From SZUA-430 sp040381215 (GTDB lineage: Bacteria > Pseudomonadota > Alphaproteobacteria > Micropepsales > Micropepsaceae): a stretch of DNA of 64,000 nucleotides. A program made the position numbers and the translations under genes. Below the pieces are notes generated by a model that was not told the DNA's origin, made no database searches, and worked only from the letters and a program-made list of their open reading frames with translations. How positions within the stretch are numbered: position 1 is the first letter of the stretch; every line of letters begins with the position of its first letter. The DNA lies in assembly GCA_040381215.1 (NCBI GenBank), contig JBEIHO010000008.1, positions 1 through 64,000 on the forward strand, written 5' to 3'. Below are positions 41,514 through 52,582 of the stretch, one piece after another.

Positions 41514-43169
41514 ATGGCCTCCTACCAATACGTTTATGTCATGAAGAAGCTGGGCAAGACCTATCCCGGCGGCAAACAGGTTCTGAAGGATGTCTGGCTG
41601 TCCTTCTACCCCGGGGCCAAGATCGGCGTCATCGGCCTGAACGGCGCCGGCAAGTCGACGCTGCTGAAGATCATGGCGGGCCTTGAAACGGAATTCACCG
41701 GCGAGGCGTGGGCCGCCGACGGCGCGAGGGTCGGCTATCTGCCTCAGGAACCCGAGCTTGATCCGTCAAAGGATGTTCTGGGCAACGTGATGGTCGCCGT
41801 CCAGCAGAAGAAGGCGCTGGTAGACCGCTACAACGAGATCGCGGCCAACTATTCCGATGAAACCGCCGATGAAATGGCCAAGCTGCAGGACCAGATCGAT
41901 GCCCAGGGATTGTGGGACCTCGACAGCCAGATCGAGCAGGCGCTCGATGCGCTGAGGTGTCCGGCATCCGACGCCGATGTGACCAAGCTTTCGGGCGGCG
42001 AGAAGCGTCGCGTGGCTTTGTGCCGGCTCCTGCTCGAGGCGCCAGACCTGCTTCTGCTTGACGAACCGACCAACCATCTGGATGCCGAGTCGGTTGCCTG
42101 GCTCGAACATCACCTGAAGGAATACAAGGGTACCGTCGTTCTGGTTACCCACGACCGGTACTTCCTGGACAACGTGACCGGCTGGATCCTTGAACTGGAC
42201 CGCGGGCAGGGGATTCCCTACGAGGGCAACTACTCGTCATGGCTGGAGCAGAAGGAAAAGCGGATGGCTGTCGAGGCCAAGGGCGAGGAAGCCCGCCTCA
42301 AGACGCTGGCCCGCGAGCGTGAGTGGATTGCATCAAGCCCCAAGGCGCGGCAGGCCAAGTCGAAGGCTCGCGTCAAGGCCTATGAGGATTTGCTGGCGCA
42401 GGCTGGCGCGGTTCGCAGCGGGGAGGCGCAGATCGTCATTCCGCCGGGGCCGCGGCTCGGGTCCGTGGTTGTCGAGGCCGAGGGCCTGTCCAAATCCTAT
42501 GGCGACCGCCTCCTGATCGATGATCTCAGCTTCAAGCTGCCGCCCGGCGGCATTGTGGGGGTGATCGGTCCGAACGGTGCCGGCAAGACCACACTGTTCC
42601 GCATGCTGACGGGGCAGGAGCAACCCGACGGCGGGGCCTTGAAACTGGGTGACACGGTGGTCATGGGCTATGTCGACCAGTCGCGCGATGCACTCGACTC
42701 CAAGAAGACCGTCTGGGAGGAGATCTCCGGGGGGCTCGATATCCTCGAGCTCGGCAAGCGGCAAGTACAGAGCCGGGCCTATGTGTCAGCGTTCAATTTC
42801 AAGGGGCTCGACCAGCAGAAGAAGGTCGGGCAGCTGTCCGGCGGTGAGCGCAACCGCGTGCATCTGGCGAAGATGCTCAAGTCGCACTGCAATCTTCTGT
42901 TGCTCGACGAGCCGACCAACGACCTTGACGTTGAGACCTTGCGGGCGCTCGAGGATGCTTTGACCGAGTTCGCCGGCTGCGTGATGGTCATCAGCCACGA
43001 TCGATGGTTCCTGGACCGCATCGCGACCCACATGCTTGCCTTCGAGGGTGATAGCCACGTGGAGTGGTTCGAGGGGAACTACCAGGACTACGAAGCGGAT
43101 CGCAAGCGACGCTTCGGTGATGATGCGATGGTTCCCCATCGCATCAAGTACAAGAAGCTCGTGCGCTGA
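41514..43169 (+). CDS. ettA: Energy-dependent translational throttle protein EttA (ABC-F)
   Basis: This ABC-F ATPase binds the ribosomal E site and gates the first peptide bond by energy status. The 551-residue protein has two ABC domains: Walker A GLNGAGKS (41-48) and GPNGAGKT in the second half, signature LSGGEKRR and LSGGERNR, and Walker B LLLLDEPTNHLD and LLLLDEPTNDLD. An arm segment sits in the first half and a PtIM linker (EKRMAVEAKGEEARLKTLAREREWI) between the domains. No transmembrane part exists, as expected. Confidence 0.96.
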   Translation: MASYQYVYVMKKLGKTYPGGKQVLKDVWLSFYPGAKIGVIGLNGAGKSTLLKIMAGLETEFTGEAWAADGARVGYLPQEPELDPSKDVLGNVMVAVQQKKALVDRYNEIAANYSDETADEMAKLQDQIDAQGLWDLDSQIEQALDALRCPASDADVTKLSGGEKRRVALCRLLLEAPDLLLLDEPTNHLDAESVAWLEHHLKEYKGTVVLVTHDRYFLDNVTGWILELDRGQGIPYEGNYSSWLEQKEKRMAVEAKGEEARLKTLAREREWIASSPKARQAKSKARVKAYEDLLAQAGAVRSGEAQIVIPPGPRLGSVVVEAEGLSKSYGDRLLIDDLSFKLPPGGIVGVIGPNGAGKTTLFRMLTGQEQPDGGALKLGDTVVMGYVDQSRDALDSKKTVWEEISGGLDILELGKRQVQSRAYVSAFNFKGLDQQKKVGQLSGGERNRVHLAKMLKSHCNLLLLDEPTNDLDVETLRALEDALTEFAGCVMVISHDRWFLDRIATHMLAFEGDSHVEWFEGNYQDYEADRKRRFGDDAMVPHRIKYKKLVR

Positions 43170-43180
43170 TCGCAAAAGAA

Positions 43181-43214
43181 AACGGCTCTGGCGGTAGCGC
43201 CAGAGCCGTCGTTT
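43181..43214 (+). terminator. Terminator after ettA
   Basis: ACGGCTCTGGC (43182-43192) and GCCAGAGCCGT (43199-43209) form a perfect hairpin, followed by CGTTT. Preceded by AAAAGAAAA on the plus side, so it may also act for the convergent mlaC gene. Confidence 0.75.
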
Positions 43215-43241
43215 CAGTGGGCCCGATGATTTCGTGGCCGT

Positions 43242-43871
43242 CTATTTGTCGCCGGCGAGGATCCGCTGGGTGCGCGCCTTCAGGTCGGCCGTGAGGGCCG
43301 GGACGCTGCCACGGTTCTGCTCGAGGAATGACTTGAACTGCTCCTGCTGGGATATGCCGAGCCAGGCGCCTTCGACCGAGATATCGTAGAACTTGTAGGC
43401 GCCACTGCCTCCCGACATGCGGAAGTCGATGCGCATGGCCTCACCGCCGGATCCGTCTTGAACGACGGTCTTGACGATGTAGTCGCCGGGCTTGTTGTCG
43501 ATGGAGCCGACAACCTTCAGGCTTTCGCCCTTGTATTTGTCCAGCTGGGTTTCATAGATCGCTACCGCGTAGTCCTTGAAGGCTTCCACGAAGGTGTCGA
43601 CGTCTGCAGGGGCGGATGTGCGCGCATAGTTGCCCAGCGTGAAGCGGGCGGTCTTGCGCACATCTGCGTACTGCGTGATGAAGTCACGGAACTTGGCCTT
43701 GCGCCCCGGATCCGACGTGTTGCGAAGGATCTGGACGCCCTGGTCGATCAGGCGTTGCGTGAAGGCCTCGGCGTCAGGGCCTGCGACCGTGGCCGCTGCC
43801 GTGAAGACCGAAAACAACATGACGGCAACCAGCAAGATCCCCCCGCGGGCCAAACCAAAGGATGCGCTCAT
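43242..43871 (-). CDS. mlaC: MlaC-type phospholipid-binding periplasmic protein
   Basis: The 209-residue precursor has a leader (residues 1-30, LARGGILLVAVMLFSVFTAAATVA) and the Ttg2D/MlaC core: DFITQYADVRKTARFTLGNYAR, YETQLDKYKGESLKVVGSIDN, FYDISVEGAWLGISQQEQFKSFLEQNRGS. MlaC shuttles phospholipid between the outer-membrane MlaA complex and the inner-membrane MlaFEDB transporter. Only mlaC and mlaA are here; mlaFEDB must be elsewhere, if present. It is 63 bp downstream of mlaA on the same strand. Confidence 0.92.
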   Translation of the reverse strand: MSASFGLARGGILLVAVMLFSVFTAAATVAGPDAEAFTQRLIDQGVQILRNTSDPGRKAKFRDFITQYADVRKTARFTLGNYARTSAPADVDTFVEAFKDYAVAIYETQLDKYKGESLKVVGSIDNKPGDYIVKTVVQDGSGGEAMRIDFRMSGGSGAYKFYDISVEGAWLGISQQEQFKSFLEQNRGSVPALTADLKARTQRILAGDK

Positions 43872-43934
43872 CTTTCACCTTACCCCCCGCGCGAGAATGC
43901 AGCGCGGTGCTTGAATTGCCCGGACGGGCGACGG

Positions 43935-44774
43935 CTATTTGGCGGGAGGATTCTGGCTATTTGGTGACGTCGAAGAGGAGCCGTCGCCAAAGTCAAAATC
44001 AGGCAAGTCCTTTGACGGAGCGCCATTGCGAATAGCATCTGCCCGCGACTGACGGTAAAGGCTACGGATTGACGCGTAATAGTCAACGGAGGAACGTTCG
44101 ATTTCGTCGAGCGTATCGATGTTGCGGGCGCGTAAATCGATCACATTCAGTGCAGTTCGTGCGATCGGCGCGTATTCCAGCTCCTCGTCACCCCAGTTCA
44201 CGTAGGTCAGCGGGTCCAGGCCGCGGTCCACCACGAAGCCGGTCAGGTCACGGGCGTTCGTCGGTCCCATGACGAGGAAATACAGATAAGGGCCTTCTCC
44301 GAGACCCCAGGTGCCAAGCGTCTGGCCAAAGTCCTCGTCGTGGTAGGGCAGGTCGAACTCGCTGGCTACGTCGAACAGGCCGCCGAGGCCGATGGTGGAG
44401 TTGATGCCGAAGCGGGCGAGGGTCACGCCTGCGCGATCCGTTTCGCCCTGCAGGACGTCATTGGCGAAGATCACGGGGGCGTTGAGATTGTTCATGAAGT
44501 TGCGGACGCCATCCTGCGCGAAGCCGGGCAGTACCTCGCGGTAAACCACGGAAACTGGCCGCAGCAGGACCTTGTCGAGCACCTGGTTCACGCCGAACAT
44601 GACGCGGTTGCCGCCTTCCAAGGGGTCGTTGGTGTCACTGGCCTGAATATCTTCGGTCGTCACGACCGGTGCCGGGGCTGCAGGAGGGCTGGGCTCGCTG
44701 GCAAACGCCGCAGATGCGGACAGAACGAGGGCGCTCGCCAAGAGTGCCGACTTGAATTTATTGATTGCGCTCAT
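43935..44774 (-). CDS. mlaA: MlaA/VacJ family protein lacking the lipobox
   Basis: The 279-residue protein matches MlaA: NDPLEGGNRVMFGVNQVLDKVLLRPVSVVYREVLP, FMNNLNAPVIFANDVLQGE, FGINSTIGLGGLFDVASEF, and DFGQTLGTWGLGEGPYLYFLVMGP. In most family members the signal ends in a lipidated Cys. Here the leader ends ASAAFASEPSPP and there is no Cys in the precursor, so it would be cut by signal peptidase I and not lipidated. The tail is Ser/Asn/Pro-rich. It is followed by mlaC and has a structured leader upstream. Confidence 0.9.
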   Translation of the reverse strand: MSAINKFKSALLASALVLSASAAFASEPSPPAAPAPVVTTEDIQASDTNDPLEGGNRVMFGVNQVLDKVLLRPVSVVYREVLPGFAQDGVRNFMNNLNAPVIFANDVLQGETDRAGVTLARFGINSTIGLGGLFDVASEFDLPYHDEDFGQTLGTWGLGEGPYLYFLVMGPTNARDLTGFVVDRGLDPLTYVNWGDEELEYAPIARTALNVIDLRARNIDTLDEIERSSVDYYASIRSLYRQSRADAIRNGAPSKDLPDFDFGDGSSSTSPNSQNPPAK

Positions 44775-44802
44775 TGCGCTGCTACCCCTGCTTTATTTCC
44801 GA

Positions 44803-44867
44803 CTGCCACCAGCCTCCCGTCCTCGACGGAGGGCGAGTGCCATTGACCCCATGGGCTCTGGTGGCAG
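44803..44867 (-). promoter_or_regulatory. Hairpin in the mlaA leader
   Basis: CTGCCACCAG (44803-44812) and CTGGTGGCAG (44858-44867) are perfect 10-bp arms with an inner smaller hairpin (CCTCCCGTC/GACGGAGGG, one bulge). It ends about 28 bp before the mlaA ATG at 44774, so it would be part of the 5' untranslated region. The ribosome site AGGGG is free downstream of it. Confidence 0.35.
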
Positions 44868-45028
44868 GAAACCATCAACGATTTCCCATACCTAGAGCCA
44901 TTCAGTTTATACGCGATCTGAGAATGACCGCATAAGGTTACCATCGTCTTGATCCGTGAATATTTTCCGGTGTGACCCGTTTGCCGCGCAGTGTGTCCGC
45001 CGCACAACCAGAAGTTTAAGTGGCTCTC

Positions 45029-45050
45029 CATATAAAGATATGTTTATATG
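45029..45050 (+). promoter_or_regulatory. Palindromic operator of the SahR-type regulator unit
   Basis: CATATAAA (45029-45036), GATATG, TTTATATG (45043-45050): perfect 8-bp arms with a 6-bp spacer, 14 bp before the ATG at 45065. The TATAAA in the left arm could be the -10 box, so a bound repressor would block transcription. ArsR-family autoregulation predicts such a site. Confidence 0.7.
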
Positions 45051-45064
45051 TTTCGAGAACCACC

Positions 45065-46048
45065 ATGACCGATCTCGAAACGCTTCTTAATGGACTGAAG
45101 GCTGCTGCCGAGGTTTCCCGGCTGCGGTTGCTGGCGCTTTTTACCAAAGCCGAGCTTACGGTTACCGAAGTCACGCAGATCATGCGCCAGAGCCAGCCGC
45201 GGGTCAGCCGCCACCTCAAGCTGCTTTGCGACGCCGGCTTGATCGAGCGCGCGAAGGAGGGGGCTTGGGTCTTCTATCGCCTCGCAGAGGGTGGGCCGGG
45301 GCGGGAACTCGCGCAGAAGCTGAGCGAAATTTTTCCTCGCAGTGATGCAATCCTGCGTCGGGACCTCGAGAAGCTCGAGGAGGTGCGCCGGCAGCGCCAC
45401 GAGGAGGCGCAATCCTATTTCGCCGCCAACGCAGCCGAGTGGGATCGCATCCGCGCCCTGCATATCGAAGAGGAGCAGGTCGAGCGCGTCGTCATGGATT
45501 TCGTCGGCCCGGCTTCGATCGACAGCTATCTGGATCTGGGGACAGGAACAGGGCGAATGCTCGAGCTTGTTGCCCCGCAGGCCGCACGCGCCATCGGTGT
45601 CGACGTCAACAACGAGATGCTCGGCATCGCGCGGGCCCGCATCGAGCAGGCGGGGCTGATGCATGCGCAGGTCCGTCGTGCGGACCTGTTCCAGTTGCCG
45701 TTTGCCGATCACAGCTTCAGCCTGATCACGCTGCATCAGGTCCTTCACTATCTGGAGGATCCCTCTGCGGCCGTCGCCGAGGCTGCGCGTGTGCTGCAAC
45801 CCGGCGGCAAGGTGGTGATTGTCGATTTTGCACCGCATGATCTCGAGTTCCTGCGGGATGAACACCAGCATCGTCGCCTGGGTTTTGCCGAGCGGGAAGT
45901 TGCCCAGTGGTGCCGGGCTGCCGGCCTGACATTGGGGCCAACGCGTACCCTTCCGCCCGACAATGCAAACGGACTGACCGTCGTCGTCTGGCTTGCCGTC
46001 CTTCCTGCCTTGCCCCAACGCCGTCACAAACCCGCGGAGGCCGCCTGA
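45065..46048 (+). CDS. sahR: ArsR-family regulator fused to SAM methyltransferase domain (SahR-type)
   Basis: The start is the ATG at 45065 (MTDLETLLNGLKAAAEVSRLR); 15 codons upstream in frame cross the operator and are unlikely. Residues ~12-75 are an ArsR winged helix (SRLRLLALFTKAELTVTEVTQIMRQSQPRVSRHL). Residues ~150-260 are a class I methyltransferase core with LDLGTGTGRM (156-165), DVNNEM and LHQVLHYLEDP. In this subfamily the methyltransferase fold senses S-adenosylhomocysteine or SAM. SahR represses SAM-recycling genes when S-adenosylhomocysteine is low. The two next genes, metF and metH, start in the stop/overlap of this one, which supports the role. Confidence 0.8.
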   Translation: MTDLETLLNGLKAAAEVSRLRLLALFTKAELTVTEVTQIMRQSQPRVSRHLKLLCDAGLIERAKEGAWVFYRLAEGGPGRELAQKLSEIFPRSDAILRRDLEKLEEVRRQRHEEAQSYFAANAAEWDRIRALHIEEEQVERVVMDFVGPASIDSYLDLGTGTGRMLELVAPQAARAIGVDVNNEMLGIARARIEQAGLMHAQVRRADLFQLPFADHSFSLITLHQVLHYLEDPSAAVAEAARVLQPGGKVVIVDFAPHDLEFLRDEHQHRRLGFAEREVAQWCRAAGLTLGPTRTLPPDNANGLTVVVWLAVLPALPQRRHKPAEAA

Positions 46049-46904
46049 TGGCGCTTGCTGTTTCGTTTGAATTCTTCCCGCCGCGCACCGAGGCCATGGA
46101 GGCGCAGCTGTGGCGCTCGATCGAGCGCCTCGCGCCGCTCAATCCGGCCTTTGTCTCGGTGACCTATGGCGCCGGCGGCTCGACCCGCGAACGCACCCAT
46201 TCCACGATCAGGCGCATGCTGGCCGAGACCAGGCTTCGGCCGGCTGCGCACCTGACATGCGTGGGATCCACGCGGGATGAGCTTGATGCGATCGTGCGCG
46301 GCTATCTGGCGTCCGGCGTGCGCCATATCGTGGCCCTTCGCGGCGACATGCCTGAGCCGGGGCCTTATGCGCAGGTGCCGGGCGGCTATTCCTCGACGCC
46401 AGACATGATCCGGGGGATCCGGGAGATCGGCCCCTTCGAGATCAGCGTCTCCGCCTATCCCGAGAAGCATCCGGAATCGCCGTCGATCGAGCACGACTAT
46501 GCCTTGCTCAAGGCGAAGATCGACGCCGGCGCCACACGCGCGATCACGCAGTTCGTCTATGACACCGATGCGGTGCTGCGGTTTGCCGACCGGGCCTATC
46601 GCGAAGGCATCAGGGTCCCGATCGTGCCGGGCATCATGCCGCCGACGAACTTCAAGGGGGTCGTTCGCATGGCCGAGCGCTCCGGCGCGACCGTCCCACT
46701 CTGGCTCGTGAAAAAATTCGAGGGGCTCGATGACGACCTCGAAACCCGCAAGCTTATCGCGGCAACGGTCGTGGCGGAGCAGGTTGAAAAGCTCCGACGC
46801 CACGGCTTCGATGCCTTCCATTTCTATACTTTGAACCAGGCGGACCTGACCTACGCCATCTGCCATCTTCTTGGCGTGAGGCCCCAGGCTCCGGTGCAGG
46901 CGAC

Positions 46905-46908
<4 letters not shown>
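46048..46908 (+). CDS. metF: Methylenetetrahydrofolate reductase
   Basis: The start is the ATG at 46048, overlapping the sahR stop (TGATG). The 286-residue FAD protein has FEFFPPRTEAMEAQLWRSIERLAPLNPAFVSVTYGAGGSTRERTHS and later HIVALRGDMPE, VSAYPEKHPES (the MTHFR motif), and IPIVPGIMPPTNF-like. It reduces 5,10-methylene-THF to 5-methyl-THF, the methyl donor for MetH. The metH ATG overlaps its stop (ATGA). Confidence 0.96.
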
Positions 46909-50630
<3,722 letters not shown>

Positions 50631-50668
50631 GCCTATTCATCGACATCATCAGGCAGGGAGAGCTTGAG

Positions 50669-51535
50669 TTGGCACAACAGCAGAAGGCGGTCGTCATCAC
50701 CGGCGTATCCACGGGCATCGGGTGGGGCGCGGCGAAGGTTTTGACGGGCGCCGGGTTCAAGGTGTTTGGCAGCGTTCGCAAGGATGCCGATGCGAAGCGA
50801 TTGCAGGCGGAGCTTGGTGCGAATTTCACGCCGCTCATGTTCGATGTCACGGATGAGGCTGCCGTGCGTGCGGCCGTTGGGCAAGTGCGTGCCGGCCTGA
50901 ACGGGCAGAAGCTGTTTGGCCTCGTCAACAACGCCGGCATCTCGGTCGTGGGGCCGATCCTCTATTTGCCGATCGAGGACTTCAGGACGCAGCTTGAAGT
51001 GAACCTGACGGGGCTCGTGATTGCGACGCAGGCCTTTGCGCCGCTGCTTGGCGTTGACGACAGCCTTGCCGGTCCGCCGGGCCGCATCGTCAATATTTCC
51101 TCCATTGGCGGGACCAGCGCGACGCCGATGATCACGGCCTACAATACGTCGAAGTTTGGCGTGGAAGGTCTGTCCGAGGGATTGCGGCGCGAGCTCATGC
51201 TCTTTGGCATCGATGTTGTCGTGGTGGCGCCCGGTGCTGTCGCCACGGCGATCTGGGAGAAGGGCGAGCAGGTCGATACGACCCGCTATGCCAATACGCC
51301 CTATGCGAAGGCGATCGAGAAGGTGAAGCAGTTCGCGAACCGGCAGGCGAGCAAGGGGCTTCCGCCCGAGCGGCTCGGTGAGCTGATCAAGCTGGCGCTG
51401 ACCACTTCGAACCCGAAAACACGCTATGTGCTGACGCCGGAGCCCGTGCTGCACTGGCTGCTGAACAACCTGCCGAAGCGGCGGGTGGACCGGATGATTG
51501 CCGGACAACTGGGATTGCTGCCGGACAAGAAGTGA
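50669..51535 (+). CDS. Short-chain dehydrogenase/reductase
   Basis: The likely start is the TTG at 50669 after GGGAGAGC. Classical SDR marks: TGVSTGIG (NAD(P) loop), NNAGI, catalytic Ser in ISSIGG, and the YNTSK active-site Tyr/Lys. Length is 288 residues with a C-terminal extension ending in a GQLGLLPDKK tail. The substrate is unknown. It is 38 bp after metH on the same strand, and it could be transcribed with it, though there is no shared function. Confidence 0.9.
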   Translation: MAQQQKAVVITGVSTGIGWGAAKVLTGAGFKVFGSVRKDADAKRLQAELGANFTPLMFDVTDEAAVRAAVGQVRAGLNGQKLFGLVNNAGISVVGPILYLPIEDFRTQLEVNLTGLVIATQAFAPLLGVDDSLAGPPGRIVNISSIGGTSATPMITAYNTSKFGVEGLSEGLRRELMLFGIDVVVVAPGAVATAIWEKGEQVDTTRYANTPYAKAIEKVKQFANRQASKGLPPERLGELIKLALTTSNPKTRYVLTPEPVLHWLLNNLPKRRVDRMIAGQLGLLPDKK

Positions 51536-51555
51536 GCGTCCGGCTGCTCGCAAAA

Positions 51556-51590
51556 AGGAAAGGGCCGGAACATGCAGTTCCGGCCCCTTG
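51556..51590. terminator. Terminator between the SDR gene and the small minus-strand gene
   Basis: GGGCCGGAAC (51562-51571), ATGCA, GTTCCGGCCC (51577-51586). On the minus strand it is followed by TTTCCTTTTT, which makes it a good terminator for the 25-codon gene. It also serves the SDR gene on the plus strand. Confidence 0.75.
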
Positions 51591-51617
51591 CCAAATTTCC
51601 TGTCTTCCTGCGCCCGG

Positions 51618-51695
51618 CTAGATGACGCCGATTACGATCGCGCCCAGGAACGCAAACACTACCCCCGTTGTGATCATGCTGAGCTGTTCTCTCAC
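51618..51695 (-). CDS. 25-residue hydrophobic peptide gene
   Basis: This ORF is too short for the usual length limit. It has a GTG start at 51695 with a perfect GGAGG 5 bp upstream, 25 codons and a TAG stop. The product is a single hydrophobic segment after a charged start: VREQLS then MITTGVVFAFLGAIVIGVI, a likely one-pass membrane peptide. A promoter sits just upstream (51724-51751) and a T-run terminator downstream (51556-51590), so it is a complete monocistronic gene. I know no named family; homologues of similar length would confirm it. Confidence 0.55.
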   Translation of the reverse strand: MREQLSMITTGVVFAFLGAIVIGVI

Positions 51696-51723
51696 GAGCG
51701 CCTCCTGCGTTAAGGGTGCCGCA

Positions 51724-51751
51724 ATTATGCCGCAATTTGTCGCAGCGCCAA
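51724..51751 (-). promoter_or_regulatory. Promoter of the 25-codon gene
   Basis: On the minus strand: TTGGCG (51751-51746), 16-bp spacer, CATAAT (51729-51724). Transcription would start close to 51717, about 20 bases before the GTG start. Confidence 0.5.
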
Positions 51752-51887
51752 GGCGAAATCGATACGGCGATGCAACAATTCTCGGCGTGCATCGCGGTAA
51801 CCTGTTGATGTCGCTGTTTATTTTCGCCTTGTTAAGGTTACTTAAGGTGCCGCGCGCAGGTTGACGTCGTGCTGCGTGGCGGCGTCT

Positions 51888-52580
51888 TCAGAAGTGAAGC
51901 TTGAGGGGCAGGCGGCGCTCCCGGGCCAGGCGACACATGCGGTAAAAGACCGAGAAGCCGAAGCGCGCCTGTGTGTCGAAGTCGCTGCCTTCCTTCAATT
52001 CGATATCGTTCCAGCCGAGGATCTGGTCTGGCGATGCATTCCAGTTTCCTTCGTTCAAGGTCAGAAGTGTTGACCAGAGCAACTCTATCGAGCCTGCGCG
52101 GATCGGCTGGCCGGCGGGATCCTTCATGCCGATGCCGAACTGGAAGGTGCAGGGCATCCAGAGGCTGCAGTTCATCAGTTCCCAGACGGGGTTGCGGTTC
52201 TTGTCCTGGCGCAGGAGTTCCATTGCCGGATCCTTGCCCCAGTCCTTGCTGAAAGAAGGCGGGCGGGGCGTGTATCCTGTCACCGAATAGGCTGCCAGCA
52301 ACATGGCGCCGCCAAACCCGTCAAAGCCGAGGTTCGCGACTTCCCAGTCCTCCTGCATGCCCTCGCGCCATGTCAGCGGTTCCGGCAAGTGGTCCTTGAG
52401 CTTCAGGGAGGCTTCGTCGAGCCAGCCGGCAATTATGCCCTGCAATTCGACCGGGTCGTTCACGCGTCCGGGGTTGCTCGGCCCGGAGAAGGGCGAGGGA
52501 TGGCCGCTGCGCGTATGGCCGTTCTGCCACTGCTCCGAGTAGTAGCGTGTCAGCGTGCCGAGATAGAGTTCGATCAACAT
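51888..52580 (-). CDS. Unknown protein coupled to 5-oxoprolinase, 230 residues
   Basis: Best start is the ATG at 52580 (MLIELYLGTLTRYYSEQWQ), 2 bp after the 5-oxoprolinase stop; a GTG overlapping the stop (52583) is possible. The protein is soluble with many Trp/Tyr/Phe and Pro residues (WELMNCSLWMPCTFQFGIGM, NWNASPDQILGWNDIELKEGSDF, FSVFYRMCRLARERR). There is no signal peptide and I recognise no motif. Tight coupling to 5-oxoprolinase suggests a partner or regulatory subunit, but this is only inferred. Confidence 0.6.
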   Translation of the reverse strand: MLIELYLGTLTRYYSEQWQNGHTRSGHPSPFSGPSNPGRVNDPVELQGIIAGWLDEASLKLKDHLPEPLTWREGMQEDWEVANLGFDGFGGAMLLAAYSVTGYTPRPPSFSKDWGKDPAMELLRQDKNRNPVWELMNCSLWMPCTFQFGIGMKDPAGQPIRAGSIELLWSTLLTLNEGNWNASPDQILGWNDIELKEGSDFDTQARFGFSVFYRMCRLARERRLPLKLHF

Positions 52581-52582
52581 CA

